NCBI RefSeq assembly: GCF_001720135.1
Contig: NZ_MCRJ01000005.1
Location: 1 to 62,075 of the forward strand
Source: Methylobrevis pamukkalensis
GTDB taxonomy: Bacteria > Pseudomonadota > Alphaproteobacteria > Rhizobiales > Pleomorphomonadaceae
Direction of reading: 5' to 3'
DNA length: 62,075 nucleotides
The position numbers were made by a program, and so were the translations under genes. How positions within the stretch are numbered: the stretch's first letter is position 1; each line of letters starts with the position of its first letter. Positions 20,581-32,178 of this stretch are shown piece by piece. The notes under the pieces are model-generated. The model was not told the origin of the DNA. It did no database searches and saw nothing but the letters and a program-made list of their open reading frames with translations.

Positions 20581-20958
20581 ATGACCCCCCGCGTCGTCGC
20601 CACCGAGGCCGCCGTCGCCCTCGTCGAGCGGCTGAAGGCAAGGCACGGCCCGCTGATGTTCCACCAGTCGGGCGGCTGCTGCGACGGGTCGGCGCCGATG
20701 TGCTATGCGGCCGGCGAGTTCCGCACCGGCGGCAGCGATGTGCATCTTGGCGACATCGCCGGCTGTCCGTTCTGGATGGGCGCGGCCCAGTTCGACTACT
20801 GGAAGCACACCCAGCTGATCATCGACGTGACCCCGGGGCGCGGCGCCGGCTTCTCGCTGGAGGCGCCCGAAGGCGTGCGCTTCCTCACCCGCAGCCGGCT
20901 CTTCACCGACGAGGAGGGTGCGGAACTGGCCGCCGCGCCGCCCGCCTCCGGCGGCTGA
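20581..20958 (+). CDS. DUF779 protein
   Basis: 125 aa. Matches DUF779: VALVERLKARHGPLMFHQSGGCCDGSAPMC, with the Cys pair QSGGCCDG, then CPFWMGAAQFDYWKHTQLIIDVTPGRGAGFSLE. The family commonly follows acetaldehyde dehydrogenases of the ExaC/AcoD type. Its function is unestablished, and the conserved Cys cluster suggests a metal or redox role (inference). About 250 bases, mostly repeat element, separate it from the dehydrogenase. Confidence 0.85.
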   Translation: MTPRVVATEAAVALVERLKARHGPLMFHQSGGCCDGSAPMCYAAGEFRTGGSDVHLGDIAGCPFWMGAAQFDYWKHTQLIIDVTPGRGAGFSLEAPEGVRFLTRSRLFTDEEGAELAAAPPASGG

Positions 20959-21140
20959 CGCCGGCCTTCCAGGGGGGCATTCCCGGGGCCATTCCCCGGG
21001 GGCAGGGTCCGGGTCCGTAGTCGTCCCCATGGGAGCGCGCGGAGGATTGCATGGCGCGGAGCCGCGCCTTGGCCTAGGTTCAGGGAACAACGGGTGCCTC
21101 GCGGGCAGAGACCGGCGCCGGCCCCGGCGGGAGACTGCCC

Positions 21141-21842
21141 ATGTCCGATTCGTCCCACTCGCCCTCGCCATCGGGGGAAACGACCACCTTCCTGATCGTC
21201 GACGATCACCCGCTGTTCCGCGAGGCGCTGCAGAGCGTGATCCGCTGCGACTTCCCGTCGGCCACGATCGCCGAGGCGGGTTCGATCGATCTTGCCTGCG
21301 CGAAGCTCGGCGACGGTCTCGACGTCGATCTCGCCCTCGTCGACCTGTCGATGCCCGACACCCACGGCTTCGACGGCCTGCTGCGCCTGCGCACCGCCTT
21401 TCCGCGCCTGCCGCTGGCGGTGGTCTCGGCGATGGAGGATCCGCGGATCGTCCGCGAGGCGCTGTCCTACGGCATCGCCGGCTTCATCCCGAAATCCTCA
21501 CGCCGCGAGGAACTGGCCCGCGCCATCGGCGACATCATGTCCGGCCTCGTCTACGTGCCGGCCGGCACCGAGACGGCCGGCGAGCCGGCGGACCGGGCGC
21601 GCGCGGACATCGTCGCCCGCATGAAGACCCTCACCCCGCAGCAGATCCGCGTGCTGCAGATGCTGCGGCAGGGGCTGCTCAACAAGCAGATCGCCTACGA
21701 GCTCACCGTTGGCGAGACCACGGTCAAGGCCCACGTTTCGGAGATCCTGCGCAAGCTCGGCGTCTACAGCCGCACCCAGGCGGTGATCGAGGCCGGCAAG
21801 ATCGATTTTGCGGAGGTTCTCGCCGAAGAGGCGAAGAACTGA
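21141..21842 (+). CDS. LuxR/NarL-family response regulator, AgmR/ErbR-like
   Basis: 233 aa. The N-terminal receiver domain (VDDHPLFREALQSV; phosphoacceptor Asp in LALVDLSMPD) is followed by a C-terminal LuxR helix-turn-helix (LTPQQIRVLQMLRQGLLNKQ..., VKAHVSEILRKLGV). The helix-turn-helix closely resembles Pseudomonas AgmR/ErbR/ExaE, which control ethanol oxidation. Its placement after the ExaC-like dehydrogenase and DUF779, and near a NahK-like kinase, supports a role in alcohol/aldehyde gene control. It is well separated from DUF779 (182 bases), so it probably has its own promoter. Confidence 0.87.
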   Translation: MSDSSHSPSPSGETTTFLIVDDHPLFREALQSVIRCDFPSATIAEAGSIDLACAKLGDGLDVDLALVDLSMPDTHGFDGLLRLRTAFPRLPLAVVSAMEDPRIVREALSYGIAGFIPKSSRREELARAIGDIMSGLVYVPAGTETAGEPADRARADIVARMKTLTPQQIRVLQMLRQGLLNKQIAYELTVGETTVKAHVSEILRKLGVYSRTQAVIEAGKIDFAEVLAEEAKN

Positions 21843-21879
21843 AGACGGAGGATCGCCGGGTCATTGCCCTCCCGGACGT

Positions 21880-22533
21880 TCAGAACTCCACTTCCAGCTC
21901 GACGATCTCGTCGGGCTCGGCGAGCGCGCCCTCGGTCCATTCCTCCATCAGCGGCCAGGCGAAGATCCGCTCGCAATAGGCGGCAAGCTCCGGGTCGAGG
22001 TCCACCGCATAGGTGCGAAAGCGGGTGCAGACCGGCGCATACATCGCGTCCGCCATCGACAGCTCGCCGAACAGATAGGGGCCGCCGTAGGTCGCGAGGC
22101 ATTCGCGCCAGATCGCCTTGACGCGCTCCACATCCGGCCGGGCGCCGGAGAAGATCTTGAACGCCTTGTGGCGGGCCTTGAGGTTCATCGGCAGCGCCGA
22201 GCGCAGGTTGGCAAAGCCGGCGTGGATCTCGCCGCAGATCGCCCGGCAATGGGCGCGCGCCGCCCGGTCCTTCGGCAGAAGGCCGGATTTCGGGGCGATC
22301 TCGGCGAGATATTCGGCGATCGCCCAGGTGTCCCAGACGGTGACGCTGTTGTGGGTCAGCCGCGGCACCAGCACCGAGGGCGAGAGCAGCAGCAGCTCCT
22401 GCCGGGCGTCGGGGGCGTCGAGGTCGATCGGGGCGACGTCGAAGTCGAGCCCCGCCATGCGGCACAGCAGCCAGCCGCGCAGCGACCAGGAGGAATAGTT
22501 CTTCGAGGAAATGGTCAGTGTTGCCCGTGCCAT
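21880..22533 (-). CDS. Glutathione S-transferase family protein
   Basis: 217 aa. The N-terminal thioredoxin-like domain begins with the characteristic TISSKNYSSWSLRGWL; the Ser/Tyr here are candidate glutathione-activating residues, and SPSVLVPRL supplies the cis-Pro loop. The C-terminal helical domain contains the N-capping SMADAMYAPVCTR. This subgroup is widespread in alphaproteobacteria without a defined substrate. It is convergent with the AgmR-like gene and divergent from phaZ. Confidence 0.85.
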   Translation of the reverse strand: MARATLTISSKNYSSWSLRGWLLCRMAGLDFDVAPIDLDAPDARQELLLLSPSVLVPRLTHNSVTVWDTWAIAEYLAEIAPKSGLLPKDRAARAHCRAICGEIHAGFANLRSALPMNLKARHKAFKIFSGARPDVERVKAIWRECLATYGGPYLFGELSMADAMYAPVCTRFRTYAVDLDPELAAYCERIFAWPLMEEWTEGALAEPDEIVELEVEF

Positions 22534-22645
22534 CGCGCGTCAGCCCTTCCGCGTTTCGATGCGTCCTTCGATCCTCTCGCACTGCGGCAGGAATTGCACT
22601 AGCTTTTACGCGAGGCGGCAAGGCGACCACAGGGCGGGCCCGGGG

Positions 22646-23860
22646 ATGCTCTACGAGACCTACCAGTTCCATGACGATCTGATGCTGCCGCTCCGGCTGT
22701 TCGCCCGCACCTTCGGCGGCCTGATGCAGGCTCCGTCCTTCGGCGGATCGATGCCGCTGACGCGCCGCTGGCAGGCGGCGCTGGAGATGATCTCCCGCTT
22801 CGAGCTGACCCACACGCGGCCGTCCTTCGACATCGCCAAGGTGGCCGTCGGCAACCGCGAAGTCGACGTCACCACCGAGGTCGTGCTCGACCTGCCCTTC
22901 GGCAAGCTGCTGCGCTTTGCCAAGGACATCGACAGCCCGCAGCCGAAGCTGCTGGTGGTCGCCCCGCTGTCCGGCCATTTCGCCACGCTGCTCCGCGGCA
23001 CCGTGGAGACGCTGTCGCGCGACCACGACGTCTACATCACCGACTGGGCCAACGCCCGCGACGTGCCGCTCGCCGCCGGCCCGTTCGGCGTCGACGACTA
23101 TGTCGCCTACATCATCCGCTTTCTGGAAGAGATCGGCCCCGGCGCCCACGCGCTCGCCGTCTGCCAGCCCTGCGTCCAGACGCTCGCGGCCGTGGCGGTG
23201 ATGTCGGAGGACCGCAATCCGGCCACCCCGCGCTCGATGACGCTGATGGCCGGCCCGGTCGATCCGCGCGAGAGCCCGACCGCGGTCAACGAGTTCGCGG
23301 TGGCCAAATCCCTCGAATGGTTCCAGACCTCGGTGATCGGCAAGGTGCCGGGCCGCTATGCGGGCGCCGGGCGCAAGGTCTATCCGGGCTTCCTCCAGCT
23401 CGTCGCCTTCATCGCCATGAACATGGACCGCCACCGCACCGCCCACGAGAAGCTCTATCGCCACCTCTCGCGCGGCGAGGCGGCCGAGGCCGAGAAGATC
23501 AAGACCTTCTACGACGAGTATTTCGCGGTGCTCGACCTCACCGAGGAATTCTACCTCGAGACCATCGACCGCGTGTTCCACAAGGCGGAACTCGCCACCG
23601 GCGAGTTCACCTTCCGCGGCCGCAAGGTGGACCCCGCCGCGATCCGCAACACCGCCCTGCTCACCGTGGAAGGCGGGCGCGACGACATCTGCGCCCTCGG
23701 CCAGACCTCTGCCGCCCACGACCTCTGCCGCTCGCTCCGCCCCCACCTGAAGCGCCACCACCTCCAGGCCAACGTCGGCCACTACGGCGTGTTCAACGGC
23801 CGGAAATGGGAGCGGGAGATCTACCCGGTGGTGCGGAACATGGTTTTGGCGATGGAGTGA
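22646..23860 (+). CDS. phaZ: Intracellular polyhydroxybutyrate depolymerase
   Basis: 404 aa. Mobilises intracellular PHB granules to 3-hydroxybutyrate oligomers. The N-terminus MLYETYQFHDDLMLPLRLFA and the family region ITDWANARDVPLAAGPFGVDDY are typical. The nucleophile motif is the Cys variant AVCQPCVQTL in place of Gly-x-Ser-x-Gly. The C-terminal TVEGGRDDICALGQT supplies the Asp and VGHYGVFNG the His. The start at 22646 follows GGGGATG without a strong ribosome-binding site. It implies that the organism stores PHB. Confidence 0.92.
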   Translation: MLYETYQFHDDLMLPLRLFARTFGGLMQAPSFGGSMPLTRRWQAALEMISRFELTHTRPSFDIAKVAVGNREVDVTTEVVLDLPFGKLLRFAKDIDSPQPKLLVVAPLSGHFATLLRGTVETLSRDHDVYITDWANARDVPLAAGPFGVDDYVAYIIRFLEEIGPGAHALAVCQPCVQTLAAVAVMSEDRNPATPRSMTLMAGPVDPRESPTAVNEFAVAKSLEWFQTSVIGKVPGRYAGAGRKVYPGFLQLVAFIAMNMDRHRTAHEKLYRHLSRGEAAEAEKIKTFYDEYFAVLDLTEEFYLETIDRVFHKAELATGEFTFRGRKVDPAAIRNTALLTVEGGRDDICALGQTSAAHDLCRSLRPHLKRHHLQANVGHYGVFNGRKWEREIYPVVRNMVLAME

Positions 23861-23891
23861 TTTGGAGGGGGCGTGGCGACTGCGGAACCAG

Positions 23892-24052
23892 CCCCCTCAT
23901 CCGGCCCTGCGGGCCACCTTCTCCCCCAGGGGGAGAAGGGTAATCCGGGGCGTCATCCGTGCCCCGGTGACGTGTGCACCGTATTGGGGACTCGCCGCTT
24001 GTTGCCCTTCTCCCCATCGGGGAGAAGGTGGCCCGAAGGGCCGGATGAGGGG
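23892..24052. repeat. Type B palindromic repeat between phaZ and the hybrid kinase gene
   Basis: The left arm 23892-23940 (CCCCTCATCCGGCCCTGCGG...GAGAAGGG) and right arm 24003-24052 are inverted copies. The arms have the CTCATCCGGCCC / CCTTCTCCCC pattern familiar from rhizobial intergenic mosaic elements. It lies between convergent genes and may double as a terminator. Confidence 0.8.
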
Positions 24053-24089
24053 CCCGGGCGCCGGCCAAACCCCGCAAACCCCACCCATC

Positions 24090-25498
24090 TCACCCCAGCA
24101 TGTGCGCGAGCAACGCCCGCAATTCCGCCGGGCGGACCGGCTTGTGCAGCAGTTCGGCCTCGGCCTCGCGCACCGCTGCGGCCACCTCGAGGCTGTGGTC
24201 GGCGGTGACGACGATCGCCGGCACCGGGCGGCCGGCGAGCTGGCGGAGGTCGGCGATGGCGTCGAGGCCGGTGCGGCCGTCGTCGAGGTGATAATCGGCG
24301 AGGATCACGTCGGTGCCGCCGGCAACGCGGGCAAGGGCGATCGCCTCGGCGGGCGAGCGGGCGGCGGTGACCGTGCAGGACCAGCGCCGGAGCAGGGCGG
24401 TGGAGGCGGCAAGGATCGCCGCGTCGTTGTCGATCACCATCACCCGCGCCCCGTCGAGGCCGAAGGCCGGCGGACGATCGCGCGCGCGCGTCCGCTTTCG
24501 GCGGCCACGGGCTCGGTCAGCGGCAGGCGGATGCGGAAGCGCGTGCCGTGGCCGACCACGGAGCGGAAGGCGACGCCGTGGTCGAGGGCGGCGGCCATGC
24601 GCCGCACGATGGCAAGCCCGAGGCCGAGGCCGGCGGCATCTCCGGTGGCGCTGCCGGCGCCGCGGCGGAATTCCTCGAACACGCTGGCATGCTCGGCCTC
24701 CGGAATGCCGATGCCGGTGTCGGCCACCTCGACGTCGATCATCCCGGGCCCTGCATGGCGCACGCCGACGATGACGCCGCCGGCCCGGGTGTAGCGCAGG
24801 GCATTGGAGATGAGATTCTGCAGGATCCGCCGCAGCATCACCGGATCGGACAGGACGGCCAGCTGCGTCGGCCGGATGCGGAAGGCGAGGTTCTTCTGCG
24901 CGGCGATGCGCTGGAAGTCGGAGGCGAGCGCCGCGAAGACGTCCGCCAGCGGCACCGTCTTCACCTCCGGCCGGGTGACACCGGCGTCGAGTTTCGAGAT
25001 GTCGAGCAGGGTCTTCAGCAGGTCCTCGATCGACGTCAGCGCCCGGTCCACCTGGTCGGCGACGGCCTCGGCCTCCGGGCTGGTCTGCATCTCGATCAGC
25101 GCCGAGGTGGACAGCCGCGCCGCCGACAGCGGCTGCAGCAGGTCGTGGCTGGCGGCGGCCAGAAAGCGGGTCTTGTAGGCGTTGGCCTGCTCGGCCTGTT
25201 CCTTGGCCAGCCGCAGCGCCTCGTTGGTCGCCTCCAGCCGGTGCAGCACGGCGGTCAGTTCCTCGGTGCGGGACTTGACCTGCAGTTCGAGGCTGATCGC
25301 GGTCTGGAACAGCGAATAGGCGTTGCCGTGGACATCCATCGACCGCTCGACCCGGTCCATCAGCGCGGCGTTGATCCGCTCCAGCTTGTGGACGCGGCGG
25401 ATCAGCGCCGCCTCGGCGTCGTCGATCTCGGTCACGCTCTCGGGCGGGCGCACCACGGGCGGGCGCGGCCGGACCAGGAAGTCCCGGTCGTCGGGCAC
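24090..25498 (-). CDS. Hybrid sensor histidine kinase, NahK/ErcS'-like; apparent frameshift near 24483
   Basis: About 469 aa after one base is restored in the CGCGCGCGCG tract at 24476-24491. Order: coiled-coil N-terminus without transmembrane segments, HisKA with phospho-His in AAASHDLLQPL (about residue 154), HATPase_c (NLISNALRY, DTGIGIPE, GLGLGLAI), then a receiver domain (MVIDNDAAIL, Asp in DVILADYHLDD). The open frames before and after the tract otherwise end or begin abruptly in the linker. It starts with GTG at 25498, three bases after the FIST stop. The soluble architecture and FIST partner match Pseudomonas NahK. Confidence 0.88.
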
Positions 25499-25501
25499 CG
25501 C

Positions 25502-26668
25502 TCAGCCCTTCCCGCTGCCGAGGGCGACGCCGGTGAAGGTCTGGTTGAGATGCATCGTCCGATACTGCTCGCCGTAGGTGTTGAAGCCGTAGACGTGGTG
25601 GCGACGGTAGAGCGCGGCGACGTCCTGCAGCACCTGGCGGTTCTGCGCGTCGAGCCGCCGCAGGATGCAGTCGAAGCCGAGCACGAAATCGACGCTGCCG
25701 AGCTCCGCTTCGATCTGCTCGAAGGCGCGGCTCGTGCTCGCCACGAGGTCCACGGGCTTAGCTAGCGTCAGCACGACGCCGTCGTCTATTGCACAAAAGA
25801 AGGTGAGCGAGCCGTCGGGATTGGTGTTGCGCAGCGAGCGGCAGAAATACTCGCCGCCGACCCGCACCACCATCGGATGCGAGGCAAAGCCGAAGGGGGT
25901 GAGCGTCGCCGGGTCGAGGCCGACCACGTCGGCATATTCGAAGGCCGCCACCTCGGCGTTGAGCTCGTGGACGATGCGCCGCTCCGGTTCGGAGCGGGTC
26001 ACCACCAGCTTGGTGGCGGTCGGCTCGAAATTCTCGGTCTTGAACACCCGGAACGGATGCTCGGTGTGGACGAGGATCAGCAGCGCGGCGTCCCGGTGCA
26101 CCGTTCCCTCGTGCAGCAGCGTGGTGCCGTGGAAGGTCAGGTCGTCGCCGGCCGAGCCGCCGACCAGCGGGATCTCGCCGAGCGCCCAGTCGATCGCCGA
26201 GACCACGGCCTCCTCGCGGTTGCACAGGCCGTCGATGAAGCTCAGCGCAAAGGTCCGGCCGATCGCCGCGTCCGGGCGGCGACGGACGAGGCTGGCGCGC
26301 AGCTGCGCCACCGCCGCCGAGCCCTGGTCGACGCCGAGCCGGCTCACCGCCTCGATCACCGTGGAGACGATGGTGAAGCCCGCCCGCGGGAAGGCGATCG
26401 CCACGGCGCCGTGGTCGCTGATGCCGAGGTCGGAAATCTCGCCGGCGCTGGAGCAGCCGGCGATGCGCACGTCCGGCAGCCGGGCGGCAAGGGCCGTGCA
26501 GAAGGCCTCGGGGTCGAGGCGCGGCGAGAAGAACACCAGCAGGAATTCGGTGTCCGCCGGATCGATCGCGGCGGCGATCGCGCTCACGGCCTCGTCGGTC
26601 GTGGCGTCGGCGATGGCGGCCGTGCGGATGCCGCAGGCAAATGTGTCCCGGATCGGACGGTCGTCCAC
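25502..26668 (-). CDS. FIST-domain sensory protein, NosP-like
   Basis: 388 aa from a GTG at 26668, chosen because GGGAGG lies about 10 bases upstream; an ATG at 26749 is a weaker alternative. The FIST N domain (ACGIRTAAIADATTDEAVSAI ..., RIAGCSSAGEISDLGI) is followed by FIST C (GFASHPMVVRVGGEYFCRSL ..., LGFDCILRRLDAQN). In Pseudomonas the FIST protein NosP binds heme and NO and inhibits its neighbour kinase NahK. The downstream kinase here is three bases away, so co-transcription and a similar partnership are likely. Heme or NO binding is inferred. Confidence 0.88.
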   Translation of the reverse strand: MDDRPIRDTFACGIRTAAIADATTDEAVSAIAAAIDPADTEFLLVFFSPRLDPEAFCTALAARLPDVRIAGCSSAGEISDLGISDHGAVAIAFPRAGFTIVSTVIEAVSRLGVDQGSAAVAQLRASLVRRRPDAAIGRTFALSFIDGLCNREEAVVSAIDWALGEIPLVGGSAGDDLTFHGTTLLHEGTVHRDAALLILVHTEHPFRVFKTENFEPTATKLVVTRSEPERRIVHELNAEVAAFEYADVVGLDPATLTPFGFASHPMVVRVGGEYFCRSLRNTNPDGSLTFFCAIDDGVVLTLAKPVDLVASTSRAFEQIEAELGSVDFVLGFDCILRRLDAQNRQVLQDVAALYRRHHVYGFNTYGEQYRTMHLNQTFTGVALGSGKG

Positions 26669-26974
26669 GCGGCTTGTCCTCCCATTGCGGCGCGGCCGGA
26701 TCGCGGGTTGCCCGGCCTTCGCTGCCAATCCTTTCACTGCCAGACCCATGCCCGGTCGGCATCCTTTCCCTTTGCCGGCACTATGCCGGCTCGTGGCCAC
26801 CGCCGGCAAGAGCGGCAAAACGCGTGGCCTGCGCTTGGCAAGCCCTGCGAAAGTACTATGGCCGCGTCCCGGCCGCGATCCCTATCGTTCGCAGTTGACG
26901 GTTGCGCCGACGCTTGAAACATTCCAGAGAAGAAGCACCTCGCACGAAGGTGCCGCGAAGGGAGGAGCCTGCTC
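26669..26974. other. Divergent promoter region between the FIST gene and coxG
   Basis: 306 bases with no gene. On the plus strand TTGACG at 26895-26900 is a plausible -35 element for coxG, but the -10 at suitable spacing (AACATT, 26918) is weak. The GGGAGGAG ribosome-binding site for coxG is at 26959-26966. No palindromic operator is obvious. Confidence 0.4.
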
Positions 26975-27679
26975 ATGGACATGACGGGAGAATACCGGAT
27001 CCCGGCATCCCGCGATGCCGTCTGGGCGGCGCTCAACGATCCGGACACCCTCAAGGCCTGCATTCCCGGCTGCGAGAGCCTCGAGCGCGACGGGGAGGCC
27101 CTGGTCGCCGCGGTCGTTGCCAAGATCGGCCCGGTCAAGGCCAAGTTCGCCGGCAAGGTCACCTTCGAGGACGTCGATCCGCCGAACGGCTACACGATCT
27201 CCGGTGAAGGCAGCGGTGGCGTGGCCGGCTTTGCCAAGGGCGGGGCCGCCGTGCGGCTTGCCGAGGATGGCGCGGACACGATCCTCACCTACACCGCCAA
27301 GGCGCAGGTCGGCGGCAAGCTCGCCCAGCTCGGCTCGCGGCTGATCGACAGCACCGCCCGCAAGATGGCGGACGATTTCTTCGGCGCCTTTTCGGCCAAG
27401 GTCGGCGGCGATGCGGCGGTTGCCGCCGAGGCTGCTCCGATCGCGGCCGCCCCGGTCTCGGCCGATCCGGTGATGGCAACTCCGGTGACGGGCGTGCCGG
27501 TCACCCCCGCCGACGAGACGCCGGTGGAACATGCGATCCATGTGGTCGCCGACGCCGAGAAGCGCGCCGAGGAGGCGGTCGAGACCGCCGCCATCAGGTC
27601 CGGACCTGCGGGTCCGATGATGTGGGGCCTGATCGCCCTCGGCGTCGTGGTCGTGCTGCTGCTCGTGACCCAGCTCTGA
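26975..27679 (+). CDS. coxG: CoxG-family protein (SRPBCC domain, membrane anchored)
   Basis: 234 aa. The N-terminal CoxG/SRPBCC ligand-binding fold (residues about 1-150; [20 protein letters not shown]) is followed by an Ala/Pro/Val-rich linker and one C-terminal transmembrane helix ([17 protein letters not shown]). In CO oxidisers CoxG anchors the dehydrogenase to the membrane and couples it to the quinone pool. It begins the operon coxG-S-L-M. The linker and tail-anchor layout agrees with the anchoring role. Confidence 0.85.
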   Translation: MDMTGEYRIPASRDAVWAALNDPDTLKACIPGCESLERDGEALVAAVVAKIGPVKAKFAGKVTFEDVDPPNGYTISGEGSGGVAGFAKGGAAVRLAEDGADTILTYTAKAQVGGKLAQLGSRLIDSTARKMADDFFGAFSAKVGGDAAVAAEAAPIAAAPVSADPVMATPVTGVPVTPADETPVEHAIHVVADAEKRAEEAVETAAIRSGPAGPMMWGLIALGVVVVLLLVTQL

Positions 27680-27839
27680 CATCCGGTTCGCTGTGCGGGG
27701 CGTCCGGAATGTGCGTGATACATAAAACGATTTAGATCCATGCCGGCCCGCAGGCGGCCCGCATGGAGACGAGGCCGGAAGCGGCGGAAAGCCGCTCCGG
27801 GCGAGGCGTGGACAACATCCATCCGAAGGGGAGAAGGCC

Positions 27840-28328
<489 letters not shown>

Positions 28329-28367
28329 GCGACGGACGTCCCCATCACGGGTCTTTGGGAGGAGATC

Positions 28368-30721
<2,354 letters not shown>

Positions 30722-30768
30722 GACCCGAGGCGGCCGGGAGATCGGCCGCCCGGCGATGCGAGGCGCAG

Positions 30769-30892
30769 ACCCTTCTCCCCTCGGGAGAAGGTGCCCCGAA
30801 GGGGCGGATGAGGGGGCTGCGGCGCTGGTGCTCTCCCCCTCGTCCAGCCTCTGGCCCTCTCTCCCGCGAGGCGAGAAGGGTTCCGCCGCTGC
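30769..30892. repeat. Type B palindromic repeat (degenerate) between coxL and coxM
   Basis: CCTTCTCCCCTCGGGAGAAGGTGCCCCGAAGGGGCGGATGAGGGGGC begins at 30771, and a degenerate inverted arm GCCCTCTCTCCCGCGAGGCGAGAAGGG lies at 30854-30880. It shares the CCGAAGGGxCGGATGAGGG core of the copy at 23892. It lies within an operon. Confidence 0.72.
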
Positions 30893-30942
30893 CGCCGTCG
30901 CCGACCATGCCATGCACACCATCATCCCATGGGGAGACCGCC

Positions 30943-31746
30943 ATGTATGAAACCAGCTACAAGCGCCCGGCCAGCCTCGCCGAGGCCGCGGCGATCATCG
31001 CCGCCGATGACGAGGCCAAGTTCCTTGCCGGGGGGCAGACCCTGCTCCCGACCATGAAGCAGCGGCTCGCCGCGCCGTCGCAACTGGTCGACATCGCCCG
31101 CCTTGCCGAGCTCAAGGGCATCTCGGTGTCGTCCGAGGCGGTGACCATCGGCGCGGCCATGACCCATTATTCCATCGCCTCGTCGCCCGAGGTGCAGGGC
31201 GCGATCCCGACGCTGGCCAAGCTCGCCTCCGGCATCGGCGACCCGCAGGTGCGCCATCGCGGCACGCTCGGCGGTTCGCTCGCCAACAACGATCCGTCCG
31301 CCGACTATCCGGCCGCCGTGCTGGCGCTTGGCGCGACGCTGGTGACCGACCGGCGCGAGATCGCGGCGGACGACTATTTCCAGGGCATGTTCACGACCGC
31401 GCTGGAAGAGGGCGAGATCCTCGTCCGCGTCGTCTTCCCGATTCCGCGCAAGGCCGGCTATTCCAAGTTCCTCAACCCGGCCTCGCGCTACGCCATGGCC
31501 GGCGTCTTCGTGGCGACGCTGGCGGACGGCGCGGTACGTGTCGCCGTCACCGGTGCCGGCCAGGGCGGCGTGTTCCGCGCGACCGCGATGGAGGAGGCGC
31601 TGGGCGACAACTGGAGCGCGGACGCCGTCGCCGGCATCAAGGTCGACCCCAGCGACATGCTCTCCGACATCCACGGCGACGCCGCCTACCGGGCAAACCT
31701 CGTCAGCGTGATGGCCAAGCGCGCGGTTGTCGCGGCAGCGGGGTGA
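30943..31746 (+). CDS. coxM: Molybdoenzyme FAD-binding medium subunit (CoxM)
   Basis: 267 aa. The FAD-binding motifs of the vanillyl-alcohol oxidase-type fold are [12 protein letters not shown] (about residue 29) and [16 protein letters not shown] (about 108). It passes electrons from the iron-sulfur subunit to the acceptor. It is placed after coxL instead of the usual M-S-L order. The start at 30943 gives the standard N-terminus [12 protein letters not shown]. Confidence 0.93.
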   Translation: MYETSYKRPASLAEAAAIIAADDEAKFLAGGQTLLPTMKQRLAAPSQLVDIARLAELKGISVSSEAVTIGAAMTHYSIASSPEVQGAIPTLAKLASGIGDPQVRHRGTLGGSLANNDPSADYPAAVLALGATLVTDRREIAADDYFQGMFTTALEEGEILVRVVFPIPRKAGYSKFLNPASRYAMAGVFVATLADGAVRVAVTGAGQGGVFRATAMEEALGDNWSADAVAGIKVDPSDMLSDIHGDAAYRANLVSVMAKRAVVAAAG

Positions 31747-31780
31747 GGTGAAGGGGGGAGGGGCGGCCCGTTATGCCGCT

Positions 31781-31941
31781 TCCCCCTCTCCCTGTCCCTC
31801 CCCCTCCAGGGGGGAGGGGACGCAAGGAGATGGCGCTTTCGCCCCTCCAGCGTCTCGGTTCGGCGCGACGTTCATAAGGGACGGCATCCTCCCCTTCCTC
31901 GTCCCCTCCCCCCTGGAGGGGGAGGGACAGGGAGAGGGGGA
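31781..31941. repeat. Type A palindromic repeat with perfect 42-bp inverted arms, between coxM and eutB
   Basis: Bases 31781-31822 and 31900-31941 are exact reverse complements; the outer end is TCCCCCTCTCCCTGTCCCTC. Each arm is also self-complementary around CCTCCAGGGGG. The 77-base spacer has no coding potential I can support. It is the most perfect copy in the window, suggesting recent arrival or conversion. Confidence 0.85.
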
Positions 31942-32045
31942 GCCACACGCACGACGCCAGACGTAGCCAGATCATCACCCCATCCATCCCCCGCCCACAT
32001 TCTCACCCTGCCGAAAACATGGGCTGGACCGTCGCCGCCCGTGCC

Positions 32046-32061
32046 TGTAATTTTTGTTACA
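32046..32061. promoter_or_regulatory. Candidate operator TGTAA-N6-TTACA upstream of eutB
   Basis: A perfect 5-6-5 dyad in an AT-rich island 118 bases before the eutB ATG, in a 230-base stretch otherwise without features after the repeat element. Spacing and symmetry suit a dimeric repressor or activator (for example GntR-like). The cognate protein is unknown. No cobalamin riboswitch is recognisable here. Confidence 0.4.
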
Positions 32062-32178
32062 ACGATCCCGCCGGCCCGCATCGGCCGTGCAGAGCGATCG
32101 ACCGATCGGGAGGACGCTGACCATCGAGATGACCGGCCGCCGGCCGGTCCGCGCCCTTTCGACCGACGAGCCTCAACG

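Noticed and set aside
31942-32178. Cobalamin riboswitch upstream of the B12-dependent eutBC
   Set aside because: No B12-box sequence or recognisable conserved core in the leader.
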